Assembly (NCBI GenBank): GCA_030524635.1
Contig: JAUNGG010000033.1
Coordinates: 1-44,661 of the forward strand
Source: Lachnospiraceae bacterium
Lineage (GTDB): Bacteria > Bacillota > Clostridia > Lachnospirales > Lachnospiraceae
DNA: 44,661 nucleotides
Reading direction: 5' to 3'
The notes under the pieces are model-generated. The model searched no databases and had not been told where the DNA came from. It saw only the letters and a program-made list of their open reading frames with translations. Below are positions 27,221 through 35,025 of the stretch, piece by piece. The position numbers and the translations under genes were made by a program. The number at the start of each line of letters is the position of its first letter. The first letter of the stretch is position 1.

Positions 27221-27489
27221 ACTTGTTTCCTCCCCCTGGCGAATCTCATAACCTGGCTTCAAAATTTCTAAAAGACATTGTTATCTGAACTGCTGCCAAT
27301 TTTGAGCAGGCTTCGCCATTTCGACCAGATCGATAAGACTTTTTCCTGTGTTTTGTATCTTGCATCTGCTTATCTTCTGCCCGAATGAAATCCTTTATCT
27401 ATATTGACTGTCCTGGCAAAACGCGGCAATGCGACGATTTTACCTGGACAATCTTTGTAGGATAACCTGATTCCTTAAACCAAATCAAT
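27221..27489 (-). promoter_or_regulatory. Leader/regulatory region of the capsule operon
   Basis: These 269 bases between the recombinase-like gene and loaP carry no gene. They hold an imperfect inverted repeat at 27409-27450. A second weak stem (minus strand TGCTCAAAATTGGCAGCA, near 27290-27307) lies closer to loaP. I see no clean -35/-10 pair with 16-18 base spacing in front of loaP, so the operon may start further upstream or use an activator-dependent promoter. Confidence 0.4.
27409..27450. repeat. Imperfect inverted repeat upstream of loaP
   Basis: The arms TGTCCTGGCAAAA (27409-27421) and TTTTACCTGGACA (27438-27450) are inverted copies with two differences, separated by 16 bases. In RNA they would form a 12-pair stem including one G-U. 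The layout suits a protein-binding site for a dimer, a recombinase-type arm site, or an RNA hairpin in the leader. No U-run follows on either strand, so it is not a standard terminator. Confidence 0.5.
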
Positions 27490-28407
27490 TTAACTGCACT
27501 GCTCTACCAACAGCTCCTTGGCATATCGCTTCATGCTGTTCTTCAGATCCTTCGGTGTGCATTCCTTTTCAATTCCCGCCCGTACCCGGTACTTTTCAAA
27601 GATATTGATGACCATCTTCATGGAAAGAGGTCTTCCCAGCTTGGACAGAAACATTCGGTTGTGGTATTCGCCGCCGTGTTCGAAGTACTCATGTTCTGAC
27701 AGCCATTGTTCCATCTGTTCCCGAAGAGAGGAGGAAAACAGATGAACCGTGCAGTCTTTTTCTCTTTTTCTGCGTATAATAAGAATGGCAGTTTTTCGGT
27801 TGTAGTCCGATACTTCCATTCGCAGCAGCTCGCTGACTTCAATGCCGTGATAAAATAACAGCTCCATCATGACCCGGTCGCGGAGGCAGACTCGCCGGCG
27901 GAAATCGCTGTCCAGTCCTGCGTATTCCCGGTCTAATGCATGGAAGAATGCGTCTACCTCCTGCTTGGAAAGCAGGTTGTCGGCCGGTTCTTCCTTGGTC
28001 TGGCAGACCAGCTTCAAAGGACGGCAGCCTGGAAGGAATCCCTGTGCGACCAGATAGGATAAGTAGTAACCGAACACCCGGTATTTTCTGGATACGGTGG
28101 AGAAACGGAGACCTTTTTCTCTGGAAAGGTAATTCAGATAGGTTTCCATTTTTTCTTCCCAGCTGAAATTGGAGGAAAATGCACCCTCTTCTGCGGTGCC
28201 TGTCGCGGTATCCGCATCAGCCCCTCCTTCTTTCGTTGTGGCTATGGCCGGATCCTGCTCCAGCCACGTATACAGATGCTCCAGATCCAATCGGTATGCC
28301 TTGGCGGTTCGCTCGTCCAGTCCACGTTTGGTGACCTGGCTGGTGATGAATTCTTCTATCAGATTTTGGGAATTCGGGTCTGGGGAATTCGAATTTGAAG
28401 CCTTCAA
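27490..28407 (-). CDS. Tyrosine-recombinase-like protein lacking catalytic residues
   Basis: A 305-residue protein with the two-domain layout of XerC/XerD-type recombinases: an N-terminal SAM-like core-binding domain (residues 15-125, interrupted by a Gly/Ala/Thr-rich insert near 55-77) and a C-terminal catalytic-domain fold (about 145-300). The usual GLRVSEL reads GIEVSEL, putting Glu at the first catalytic Arg (residue 190). The usual HxLRH box reads KDLKNS (residues 286-291), losing His and Arg. The chain ends soon after, without the GH box or Tyr nucleophile. It should be unable to recombine DNA and more likely binds it. TTG start with GGAGG seven bases upstream. It lies directly upstream of loaP in the same direction. 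Confidence 0.85.
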   Translation of the reverse strand: MKASNSNSPDPNSQNLIEEFITSQVTKRGLDERTAKAYRLDLEHLYTWLEQDPAIATTKEGGADADTATGTAEEGAFSSNFSWEEKMETYLNYLSREKGLRFSTVSRKYRVFGYYLSYLVAQGFLPGCRPLKLVCQTKEEPADNLLSKQEVDAFFHALDREYAGLDSDFRRRVCLRDRVMMELLFYHGIEVSELLRMEVSDYNRKTAILIIRRKREKDCTVHLFSSSLREQMEQWLSEHEYFEHGGEYHNRMFLSKLGRPLSMKMVINIFEKYRVRAGIEKECTPKDLKNSMKRYAKELLVEQCS

Positions 28408-28474
28408 GCGATACCTCCATTTCGTTAAATTATCTGGCGATTTTAGTCACTTTATGAGTTTTTATAACTTTTTC

Positions 28475-28490
28475 AGGTATCATTATACCT
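28475..28490. promoter_or_regulatory. Palindromic operator candidate overlapping the -10 box
   Basis: AGGTAT-CATT-ATACCT forms a six-base inverted repeat centred on the -10 box of the recombinase-like gene promoter. A repressor bound here would block that promoter. The divergent Xre-type protein (28643-29023) or the recombinase-like protein itself are the obvious candidates; this is inference. Confidence 0.5.
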
Positions 28491-28510
28491 TTTATGAATA
28501 TTAGAGTCAA
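28482..28510 (-). promoter_or_regulatory. Sigma-70/SigA promoter of the recombinase-like gene
   Basis: On the minus strand TTGACT (28510-28505) and TATAAT (28487-28482) are separated by exactly 17 bases, near consensus. The start codon of the recombinase-like protein is about 75 bases downstream. Confidence 0.8.
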
Positions 28511-28642
28511 TCATTTTTTCATAGAATAAAGGAATATGAAATGTTTTCTTTTTAATACTTTTTACTAATTTGTGACTCTCACCAAAATTAATTTGTTATT
28601 ATTCGCCGCCTTTCGGGGTGGAAGTCTCAATCGGAGGGAACG

Positions 28643-29023
28643 ATGAATCGAATTGCAGAATTAAGGAAAGAGAAAAATATGAGTCAGATCAGCCTGGGGA
28701 TGAAGCTGAATGTTTCCCAGAAGATGATCAGTGCGTATGAGAATGGAAAGAATGAACCCAGCATCGATCTACTGATGCGGATGGCTGATATTTTTCATGC
28801 ATCGATTGACTATATTGTAGGATATTCGGAGAATCGTTATCCGGAATACCGGATTTCGGGAAATGATTATTCCAGCCCGTCGAAAAAGGATATTACCCGA
28901 ATTTTTGGTGATCTGTCAGACAAGAATCAGTGGATCGCTCAGGGCGTGCTTCTGGGGCTTCTGGCAAGCCAGCAGGCGGAGACGGAAGACGGCATGGAGA
29001 ATGGGGATGGGAAGGAATCCTGA
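28643..29023 (+). CDS. Xre-family HTH transcriptional regulator
   Basis: A 126-residue regulator. The N-terminal helix-turn-helix (RIAELRKEKNMSQISLGMKL, then VSQKMISAYENGKNEPSIDL) is the Cro/C1 type, followed by LMRMADIFHASIDYIVGYSE, the usual end of the domain. The C-terminal 60 residues are short and acidic without a known effector domain. GGAGG lies in front of the ATG. It is divergent from the recombinase-like gene and shares its 235-base intergenic region, where a possible TTGTGA/TGTTAT pair with 18-base spacing (28570-28599) might be its promoter. It may control itself and the neighbour. Confidence 0.88.
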   Translation: MNRIAELRKEKNMSQISLGMKLNVSQKMISAYENGKNEPSIDLLMRMADIFHASIDYIVGYSENRYPEYRISGNDYSSPSKKDITRIFGDLSDKNQWIAQGVLLGLLASQQAETEDGMENGDGKES

Positions 29024-29064
29024 GGGGATAAGGATGAATTTTGATTCAGACCAATATAGGAAGG

Positions 29065-29093
29065 AACGAGGCACGCTTTGTGCCTCGTTTTTT
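29065..29093 (+). terminator. Rho-independent terminator after the Xre gene
   Basis: A perfect ten-base stem (AACGAGGCAC / GTGCCTCGTT) with loop GCTTT followed by a T run. It lies about 40 bases after the stop codon. Confidence 0.92.
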
Positions 29094-29241
29094 GCGTTTA
29101 TGCTTTTTGAACCAGTCAGTTATGTCTGTTTATTACACAGCTGCGGGTTGTTTCCCTTCAACATAAGCCCAATGTCTGACAGCCTTCTGCTGCCTTTATT
29201 ACCGAATTTCCGAATTTTTCCTTATTTTTAGGCCTGCTTGC

Positions 29242-29270
29242 TTGCAATTTGACTTAGGCAATGGTAGAAT
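29242..29270 (+). promoter_or_regulatory. Candidate promoter of the Rpn-family gene
   Basis: TTGCAA and TAGAAT are separated by 17 bases, ending about 33 bases before the TTG start codon of the next gene. The rest of the 29094-29241 gap shows nothing recognisable. Confidence 0.5.
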
Positions 29271-29302
29271 GAAAAGGAATACAGGAAATGAGGTGATCCC
29301 AC

Positions 29303-30163
29303 TTGATAAAAATTGCTGATACGCTTGAAGCAGCTGCAGATCCAATCCATAGGCAGCCGATCGAGGATGAAAGCGTTATAAAGGCCCGTGAGCGCCGCAT
29401 TGCGGAAGCGAGAAGCTTAACCTTGTTCAGCGATGTATTTATGACCGTAGCCTTGAAGGATAAGGCTGCCTGTCAGCATGTGCTGCGTGTGCTGACCGGT
29501 ATTAAGACGCTTATCGTAAAGGAGGTCCGGACTCAATACCGCATTGCACATATCTCGTCCCACGATGCGGTGCTTGATGTGCTGGCGGAAGACGGGGATA
29601 AACGTCTGATCAACCTGGAAGTACAGAGGGCTGATACCATCGACCATGCCAGACGGACAAGGTTCTACGGCTCCATGATTGACAGCGAATACCTACAGAA
29701 GGGAAAGACATACAGTGAAATGCCTGACGTGCATATCATATATATCAGCGAGACGGATCTGTGGGAAGCTGGGAAAACAACTTACCAGGTAAAGAAATAT
29801 TTTGAAAATACAGACGTGCCATATGACGATGGGATCTACATCCTGTATGTAAATGCAGCGGTAGATGATGGCAGTGATACAGCAAGGCTGATGGAATATT
29901 TTAAGACCACAGATCCAAATGACTTAAGCCAGGGTGATCTGTCAAAACGTGTCCACGTATTAAAATGTGAGGAAGGAGGGTATCTGGAAATGTGTGAAAT
30001 CAGTGAGAAATGGTATACCGAAGGTAGAATCGAACAGGCCAAAGAAACCGCCTATGCCCTTGCAGACCGAAAGATGACGCCTGAGACAATTTCTGAGATT
30101 ATTAAGGTCAGCTTGAGTACGGTAAAGCAGTGGCTTGCCGACCGGCCCATTACAGCAAGATAA
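29303..30163 (+). CDS. Rpn/PD-(D/E)XK nuclease-family transposase-like protein
   Basis: A 286-residue protein of the Rpn/YhgA-like group, recombination-promoting nucleases related to PD-(D/E)XK enzymes. LFSDVFMTVALKDKAACQHV begins the domain, and LINLEVQRADTIDHARRTRF near residue 105 carries the acidic/ExQ nuclease core followed by basic residues. The middle DVHIIYISETDLWE and the C-terminal EGRIEQAKETAYALADRKM are common in Clostridia. The extreme C-terminus (TPETISEIIKVSLSTVKQWL) looks like a small DNA-binding helix-turn-helix. TTG start with AGGTG upstream. Its role in the cell is unclear; transposase labels of this family are historical. Confidence 0.85.
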   Translation: MIKIADTLEAAADPIHRQPIEDESVIKARERRIAEARSLTLFSDVFMTVALKDKAACQHVLRVLTGIKTLIVKEVRTQYRIAHISSHDAVLDVLAEDGDKRLINLEVQRADTIDHARRTRFYGSMIDSEYLQKGKTYSEMPDVHIIYISETDLWEAGKTTYQVKKYFENTDVPYDDGIYILYVNAAVDDGSDTARLMEYFKTTDPNDLSQGDLSKRVHVLKCEEGGYLEMCEISEKWYTEGRIEQAKETAYALADRKMTPETISEIIKVSLSTVKQWLADRPITAR

Positions 30164-30192
30164 GAAATAAAAATAACTGGAGGAACAGAAAC

Positions 30193-31224
30193 ATGTATTG
30201 CTTTAATAATGACTACAGCGAGGGAGCGCACCCACGGATTATGGAGACCATGATTGAGGCCAGCTTAGACCAGCATGCCGGTTACAGCATGGACACCCAC
30301 ACGGAGCATGCGAAGGAGCTGATCAAGAAGGAGATCCGGCGGGATGATGTGGATATCCACATCATTGTAGGCGGCACCCAGACGAATATGATCACTATCA
30401 GCGCTGCGCTCCGCCCGCATCAGGCGGTGATCGCTGCGGAGACCGGGCACATTAATGTCCATGAAACTGGTTCGATTGAATCTACTGGCCACAAGGTTTT
30501 GACTCAGCCTGCACCGGACGGAAAATTAACGCCGGAGCTGATTCAGAAGACTCTGGACTGGCATACAGATGAGCATATGGTGCAGCCGAAGATGGTTTAT
30601 ATTTCTAATACCACTGAGATCGGCACTCAGTACACGTTGGCAGAGCTGGAGGCTTTGTCCCGTTACTGCAGGCAGCATGATTTATATCTGTTCCTGGACG
30701 GTGCCCGTTTAGGTGTTGCTCTCACTAGCTCCATCAATGATCTGTCCCTGGCGGATATTGCCCGCCTGACAGATGTGTTCTACATTGGCGGCACGAAGAA
30801 TGGCGCTTTGTTTGGGGAAGCACTGGTGATCACACACCCGGATCTGAAGCCAGATTTCCGTTTTATGATCAAACAGAAGGGTGCTATGCTGGCAAAGGGA
30901 TTTTTGCTGGGAATCCAGTTTGAGGAGCTGTTCCAGAATCACCTGTTTTATGAGATGGCCTCCCACGCAAATGAGATGGCTATAATCTTAAAGAAGGCTT
31001 TTGTAGAATGCGGATTTGCTTTTTTCTCAGATTCTGCCACCAACCAGCAATTTCCCATCCTGCCAAATGACCTGATTGAAAAGCTTCGTGAGAATTATCA
31101 GTTCCAGAATCAGCAGGCGATTGATGCAGATCATACCGCTGTCCGTTTTGTTACCTCCTGGGCTACGAAGGAGGAAGCTGTCCGGCAGTTTGTGGCGGAT
31201 TTGAAAAAATTGGCTGAAATATGA
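30193..31224 (+). CDS. Low-specificity L-threonine aldolase
   Basis: A 343-residue fold-type I PLP enzyme of the beta-eliminating lyase group, cleaving threonine to glycine and acetaldehyde. NNDYSEGAHPRIMETMIEAS is the N-terminal substrate region, GGTQTNMITISAALRPHQAV near residue 60 the cofactor loop, HDLYLFLDGARLGVALTSS near residue 165 the PLP-contacting Asp and Arg, and FYIGGTKNGALFGEAL near residue 205 contains the Schiff-base Lys. The start at 30193 has GGAGG upstream; an open extension to 30130 overlaps the Rpn gene. The short spacing suggests co-transcription with that gene. Confidence 0.92.
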   Translation: MYCFNNDYSEGAHPRIMETMIEASLDQHAGYSMDTHTEHAKELIKKEIRRDDVDIHIIVGGTQTNMITISAALRPHQAVIAAETGHINVHETGSIESTGHKVLTQPAPDGKLTPELIQKTLDWHTDEHMVQPKMVYISNTTEIGTQYTLAELEALSRYCRQHDLYLFLDGARLGVALTSSINDLSLADIARLTDVFYIGGTKNGALFGEALVITHPDLKPDFRFMIKQKGAMLAKGFLLGIQFEELFQNHLFYEMASHANEMAIILKKAFVECGFAFFSDSATNQQFPILPNDLIEKLRENYQFQNQQAIDADHTAVRFVTSWATKEEAVRQFVADLKKLAEI

Positions 31225-31256
31225 TAATAACAATGTGATGACTGGAGAAGCAAATA

Positions 31257-31303
31257 AAGCTCCTGCTAATGGCTTGCTGGCCATTGGCAGGAGCTTTTGT
31301 TCC
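31257..31303 (+). terminator. Terminator after threonine aldolase
   Basis: A 16-base stem (AAGCTCCTGCTAATGG / CCATTGGCAGGAGCTT, one G-U) with an eight-base loop and T-rich tail. The S41 protease gene on the minus strand ends nearby, so it may serve both directions. Confidence 0.9.
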
Positions 31304-31373
31304 TTCTTTAACATGCAAAAATACCTTGATGGATTTTTCACAGCGCTCTGTTTCATCTGCTCATCCTTAATCC

Positions 31374-32798
31374 CTACGCTGCCGGCACCAGGCTGCTGAT
31401 TCCGTTTCCATCTCCAGCCTTCCGTGCTTCCTCAACCTTCTCCTTCAGAACCTCCAGACCCTTCTCAAGCTGATTATCCGGCAGTTCTTCTTCTCCTGCG
31501 CCGGCTTCACTGCCGTCGCCCTCATTCCCTCCATCACCAACCTGATTTGCCTCCTCTGGATACTCATATTCTACTTCCACGTCTGGCTCCAGGCCCACTC
31601 CGTGGAGATCAAAGCCGCTTGGACTATAGTAGTGGGCTGTGGTCAGCTTCACCGCGGAGCCATCGCCTAAGGGCAGCAGACTCTGCACGATTCCTTTTCC
31701 AAAGCTGGTGGTGCCTACCAGGTCGGCCCGGTCATAGTCGCGCATGGCTCCGGCGAATACCTCGGATGCGCTGGCGGAGTTTCCATCCATCAGAATCACT
31801 ACCGGAATATCCACGCTGTGGCCGTCCTTGCAGTAATATTTCTCTCCCTGCTCGTTCCGGTCTGCAATGGATACGATCAGAGTTTTTCCCTTGTTGGCTC
31901 CGTCCCCTTCGGAATACTGTCCCAGATCGTCCGGCAGCATGTAGTCCAGCATATCCACTGCAGTGTCCAGTACGCCCCCTGGATTTCCCCGCAGGTCGAT
32001 AAGCAGGCCTTCAATTCCCTGGCTTTCCAGGTCGCTGATGGCAGCTTTAAACTGCTCTGTGGTCACATCGTCGAACTGGCTTACCATGATGTATCCTAGG
32101 TGATCTGCCTTCATCTCATATTCTACAGTGGGAACCTCGATCTGGCGTCTTATCACATCCATCTCCACGTAGTCCTCGTCAGAGGGGCGGTACATCTTCA
32201 GATGGACGGTAGTGCCCTCCTCGCCCTTTACGTGCTGCTTTACCAGAATATCCAGGTCCATGTCGGAGGTTACCTCCACATCCCCCACCTGGTAAAAGAT
32301 ATCGCCGTTGCGCAGTCCGGCTTCCTCTGCCGGGCTTCCTTTAAAGACCTTGGCAATGGAAACCGTTCCCGTCACCATGTTCTTGGTCACCATGGCGCCG
32401 ATGCCGCAGTATTCTCCGGTGGTGTCCTCCATCAGATCGTTAAACTCTTCCTCCGTGTAGTAAACGGAATAGGGGTCGTCCAGGCCGGCCATCAGGCCCT
32501 TATAGATATATTCCTCCACCTGTTTTCCGTCTTCATCGAACAGAAAGTACTGCTGGATGATGGACTGGATCCGTTTTGCCTTGTACTGTACCTGGCTCCA
32601 GTCGATATTTGCGCTGTTCCCGGTGCCGGTTCCAGTCCCGGAGCCGCCGTTCTGGGCCTGGGTCTGGATCTGGTTTCGGATCACGCTTCTTCCTACCAGA
32701 AAGATCCCTGCCGACATTCCCACGATCAAAAGACCGGCGAATGCGGTCACCAGCGCACCGATGAGAACGCCCTTCCAAAATTTATTTTTACTTTCCAA
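31374..32798 (-). CDS. ctpA: S41-family carboxyl-terminal processing protease
   Basis: A 474-residue membrane-anchored protease. A hydrophobic segment (VLIGALVTAFAGLLIVGMSA) near residues 10-35 anchors it, with the rest outside the cell. A PDZ domain (about 140-220; TVSIAKVFKGSPAEEAGLRN) precedes the S41 catalytic domain. LLIDLRGNPGGVLDTAVDML is followed by DGNSASASEVFAGAMRDYD with the catalytic Ser, and TTSFGKGIVQSLLPL with the catalytic Lys. The C-terminus is acidic and glycine-rich. TTG start with AGGAG upstream. It ends the ftsE-ftsX-M23 group and may process cell-envelope proteins around division; that link is contextual. Confidence 0.92.
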   Translation of the reverse strand: MESKNKFWKGVLIGALVTAFAGLLIVGMSAGIFLVGRSVIRNQIQTQAQNGGSGTGTGTGNSANIDWSQVQYKAKRIQSIIQQYFLFDEDGKQVEEYIYKGLMAGLDDPYSVYYTEEEFNDLMEDTTGEYCGIGAMVTKNMVTGTVSIAKVFKGSPAEEAGLRNGDIFYQVGDVEVTSDMDLDILVKQHVKGEEGTTVHLKMYRPSDEDYVEMDVIRRQIEVPTVEYEMKADHLGYIMVSQFDDVTTEQFKAAISDLESQGIEGLLIDLRGNPGGVLDTAVDMLDYMLPDDLGQYSEGDGANKGKTLIVSIADRNEQGEKYYCKDGHSVDIPVVILMDGNSASASEVFAGAMRDYDRADLVGTTSFGKGIVQSLLPLGDGSAVKLTTAHYYSPSGFDLHGVGLEPDVEVEYEYPEEANQVGDGGNEGDGSEAGAGEEELPDNQLEKGLEVLKEKVEEARKAGDGNGISSLVPAA

Positions 32799-32838
32799 TT
32801 TTCTCGTCTCCTAACTTTTTGGCCTCTTTTTTCCCTTC

Positions 32839-34095
32839 CTACGGACTTACATATTTCGTAGGGTTCACATAGGTCCCGCCGCTGCGGACTCCGAAGTGCA
32901 GGTGGGGCCCGGTGGAATATCCGGTGGAGCCTACCTTGGCGATCACCTGTCCCTGCTTCACTGACTGTCCGGTGGAAACATTTAACTTGGAGCAGTGCAT
33001 GTACACCGTGGAAAGACCGCCGCCATGGCTGATCATCACATAGTTTCCTGCGGATGCGCTGTAGGTAGCAATGCTGACTACGCCGTCTGCCGCTGCCACA
33101 ATGCTGCTTCCGGTGCTGGCTCCGATATCGATCCCCTTATGGTTGCTGGAAGCGCCCTCTGTGGGTGAACTTCTGCCGCCGAACCCGGAGGTGACCCGAC
33201 GGCTGGAGGGGCAGGGCCATATAAACTTAGTATTTCCTGAGCTGGCGATACTATTCGAATTATTGGACGAATTTGCTGCCAATGCCTTCTTTTTCGCTTC
33301 TTCTGCCTTCCGTTTTTCTTCCTCCGCCTTTCGTTTGGCTTCCTCCTCTTCCTTCCGCTTGATCTCTGCCTCGATCTGCTTGATCTTCTCCTCCTGAGCC
33401 TCAATGTCCTTCTCATATTCATTGATCTGGCCCTGGGCAGATGCGATCTTGGTCTCGTAATTCTTCAGCTCGTTCTGCTTTACGGAAAGAAGCTGCTCCA
33501 CCGATGCATGCTTCGCCTCGGTGGATTCCTGAAGGGTGAGAAGCTCCTGCCGCTCTCCCTCCAGCTTGACCTCATGGTCTGCGATGGCCTGCTTGGTGGC
33601 GGCGTAGGCGTCCAGCTGCTGCCGGTCATACTCGGAGATCTTGCTGATATATTCCGCCCGGTTTAACAGCTCAGAGAAATTCTTTGCCTCCAGCAGCATA
33701 TCGATAAAGCTGGTGTCGCCCTTCTCGTACATATATTTGATCCGCAGCTTCATGGCGACATACTGCTTCTCCTCCGTCTTCCTGGCTTCCTCCAGCTCCT
33801 CCTGGGTCACCGCGATCTCCTCCTCCTTGGAGGTAATCTGCCCATTCAGCGTATCCAGCTCATCACTCAGCTCTTCCAGATTCTTATCCAGCTGCTTCAC
33901 ATAGCTGGCAGTATCCGCCTTCTGCCCTTCCAGGTTCTTAAGGGTCTGCTCTACCTTCTTCTTTTCCTCTTCCAGCGCGGTGGCTCTGCTCTTCGCCGCC
34001 TCCACGTCCTTTTTTGTTCCATAAGCAGGAAAAGAGAGGTTCACTGCCAGCAGCAAGGCTGCTGCCGCAATTCCTCCCCGTTTCCATAATTTCAT
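32839..34095 (-). CDS. EnvC/PcsB-like M23 murein hydrolase with coiled coil
   Basis: A 418-residue secreted protein. The signal peptide (LWKRGGIAAAALLLAVNLSF) ends near residue 28. A long charged coiled coil runs to about residue 275, with strings of KRKEEEEAKRKAEEEKRK. A LytM/M23 domain follows at about 300-418: NHKGIDIGASTGSSI (HxxxD) and STGPHLHFGVRSGG (HxH) keep the zinc ligands, so it may be active rather than only an activator. It follows ftsX, and coiled-coil proteins of this type are controlled by FtsEX at the septum. Start 34095 has GAGG eight bases upstream. Confidence 0.92.
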   Translation of the reverse strand: MKLWKRGGIAAAALLLAVNLSFPAYGTKKDVEAAKSRATALEEEKKKVEQTLKNLEGQKADTASYVKQLDKNLEELSDELDTLNGQITSKEEEIAVTQEELEEARKTEEKQYVAMKLRIKYMYEKGDTSFIDMLLEAKNFSELLNRAEYISKISEYDRQQLDAYAATKQAIADHEVKLEGERQELLTLQESTEAKHASVEQLLSVKQNELKNYETKIASAQGQINEYEKDIEAQEEKIKQIEAEIKRKEEEEAKRKAEEEKRKAEEAKKKALAANSSNNSNSIASSGNTKFIWPCPSSRRVTSGFGGRSSPTEGASSNHKGIDIGASTGSSIVAAADGVVSIATYSASAGNYVMISHGGGLSTVYMHCSKLNVSTGQSVKQGQVIAKVGSTGYSTGPHLHFGVRSGGTYVNPTKYVSP

Positions 34096-34116
34096 CTGCT
34101 TCACCTCTGTCTATAT

Positions 34117-35025
34117 TTACACCTTTAAATGCTTCCGAATGGTAAAGAAGCTTCCAAAGAATCCGATCCCGCCGCCCAGCATCAGCGCCACAGCCACCAT
34201 AGACGGCAGCAGCATCTCGATGGGCAGGGGCTTAAAGATTCCTGTCATAATAATATAATTGGCCACAATATAAGATACCGCCTTTTTATACAGAACATAC
34301 ATCACCAGCAGCGGAATCCCGGCGCCTACCAGTCCGATGAGAACGCCTTCTACCACAAAGGGCGCACGGATCATGTTATTGGTTGCGCCGATCAGCTTCA
34401 TGATCTGGTTCTCGCTTTTCCGGAATGCGGCCGCCACGGAGATGGTGTTGCTGATCAGGAAAATGGCAACGGCCAGCAGCACGGCAATGATCACAGCAGA
34501 TACCATCCCGATCATCCGGTTCATGCTGTTGAGTCCGGCTGCGGCTGCATTGGAGTAATTCACCTTCCGCACTCCCTCCAGGGAGGAGATGAATTCTACC
34601 ATTTTATTCTGTGTGCTGATATCCTTTAAAAATACCTCAAAGGAAGCGGAGCCTGCCAGAGGGTTATCATCAGCAAAGCCCTCTGCCAGATTTTCCATAT
34701 CTGCGAAATATTCTGTCTTAAATTTCTCCCAGGCCTCATCTGCGGAGATATAGTTCATCTTCTGGACCTCGCTTCTGGCCTTGATCTGGCTGCCGATGGC
34801 CTGGATCTGCTCTTCGCTTAGGTTTTCGTCAAAAAATACGGTGATTCCCACCGTAGTCTCGGCTGACTTGGCAAAATGCCTTACATTGCCCACGATCGCG
34901 TAAAACAGGCAAAACAAAAAAATACACGCAGAAATCGTGGCTGCGGAAGCCAGCGAATGAAGAAAATTTCTGCGTATATTGATAATTCCCTGTTTCAGGC
35001 AATAGATAAATGTACTGAATCTCAT
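34117..35025 (-). CDS. ftsX: Cell division protein FtsX
   Basis: A 302-residue membrane protein. After a basic N-terminus (IYCLKQGIINIRRNFLHSLA) there is a first membrane helix (ATISACIFLFCLFYAIVGNV), an extracellular domain (about 45-165), and three more helices (AVIIAVLLAVAIFLISNTIS, VVEGVLIGLVGAGIPLLVM, MLLPSMVAVALMLGGGIGFF). This is the four-helix FtsX/MacB layout. The conserved FRKSENQIMKLIGATNNMIR is the cytoplasmic coupling region for FtsE. The start overlaps the ftsE stop (ATGA). With FtsE it transmits ATP-driven changes to the extracellular hydrolase encoded next. Confidence 0.95.
   Translation of the reverse strand: MRFSTFIYCLKQGIINIRRNFLHSLASAATISACIFLFCLFYAIVGNVRHFAKSAETTVGITVFFDENLSEEQIQAIGSQIKARSEVQKMNYISADEAWEKFKTEYFADMENLAEGFADDNPLAGSASFEVFLKDISTQNKMVEFISSLEGVRKVNYSNAAAAGLNSMNRMIGMVSAVIIAVLLAVAIFLISNTISVAAAFRKSENQIMKLIGATNNMIRAPFVVEGVLIGLVGAGIPLLVMYVLYKKAVSYIVANYIIMTGIFKPLPIEMLLPSMVAVALMLGGGIGFFGSFFTIRKHLKV

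Noticed and set aside
27221-27489. Invertible promoter flanked by recombination sites
   Set aside because: Only one imperfect inverted repeat with 16 bases between the arms is present, too small to carry a promoter, and the adjacent recombinase-like protein lacks catalytic residues.
32100-32861. A 253-codon plus-strand open frame
   Set aside because: It is the complement of the S41 protease gene; the protease motifs establish the minus-strand frame.
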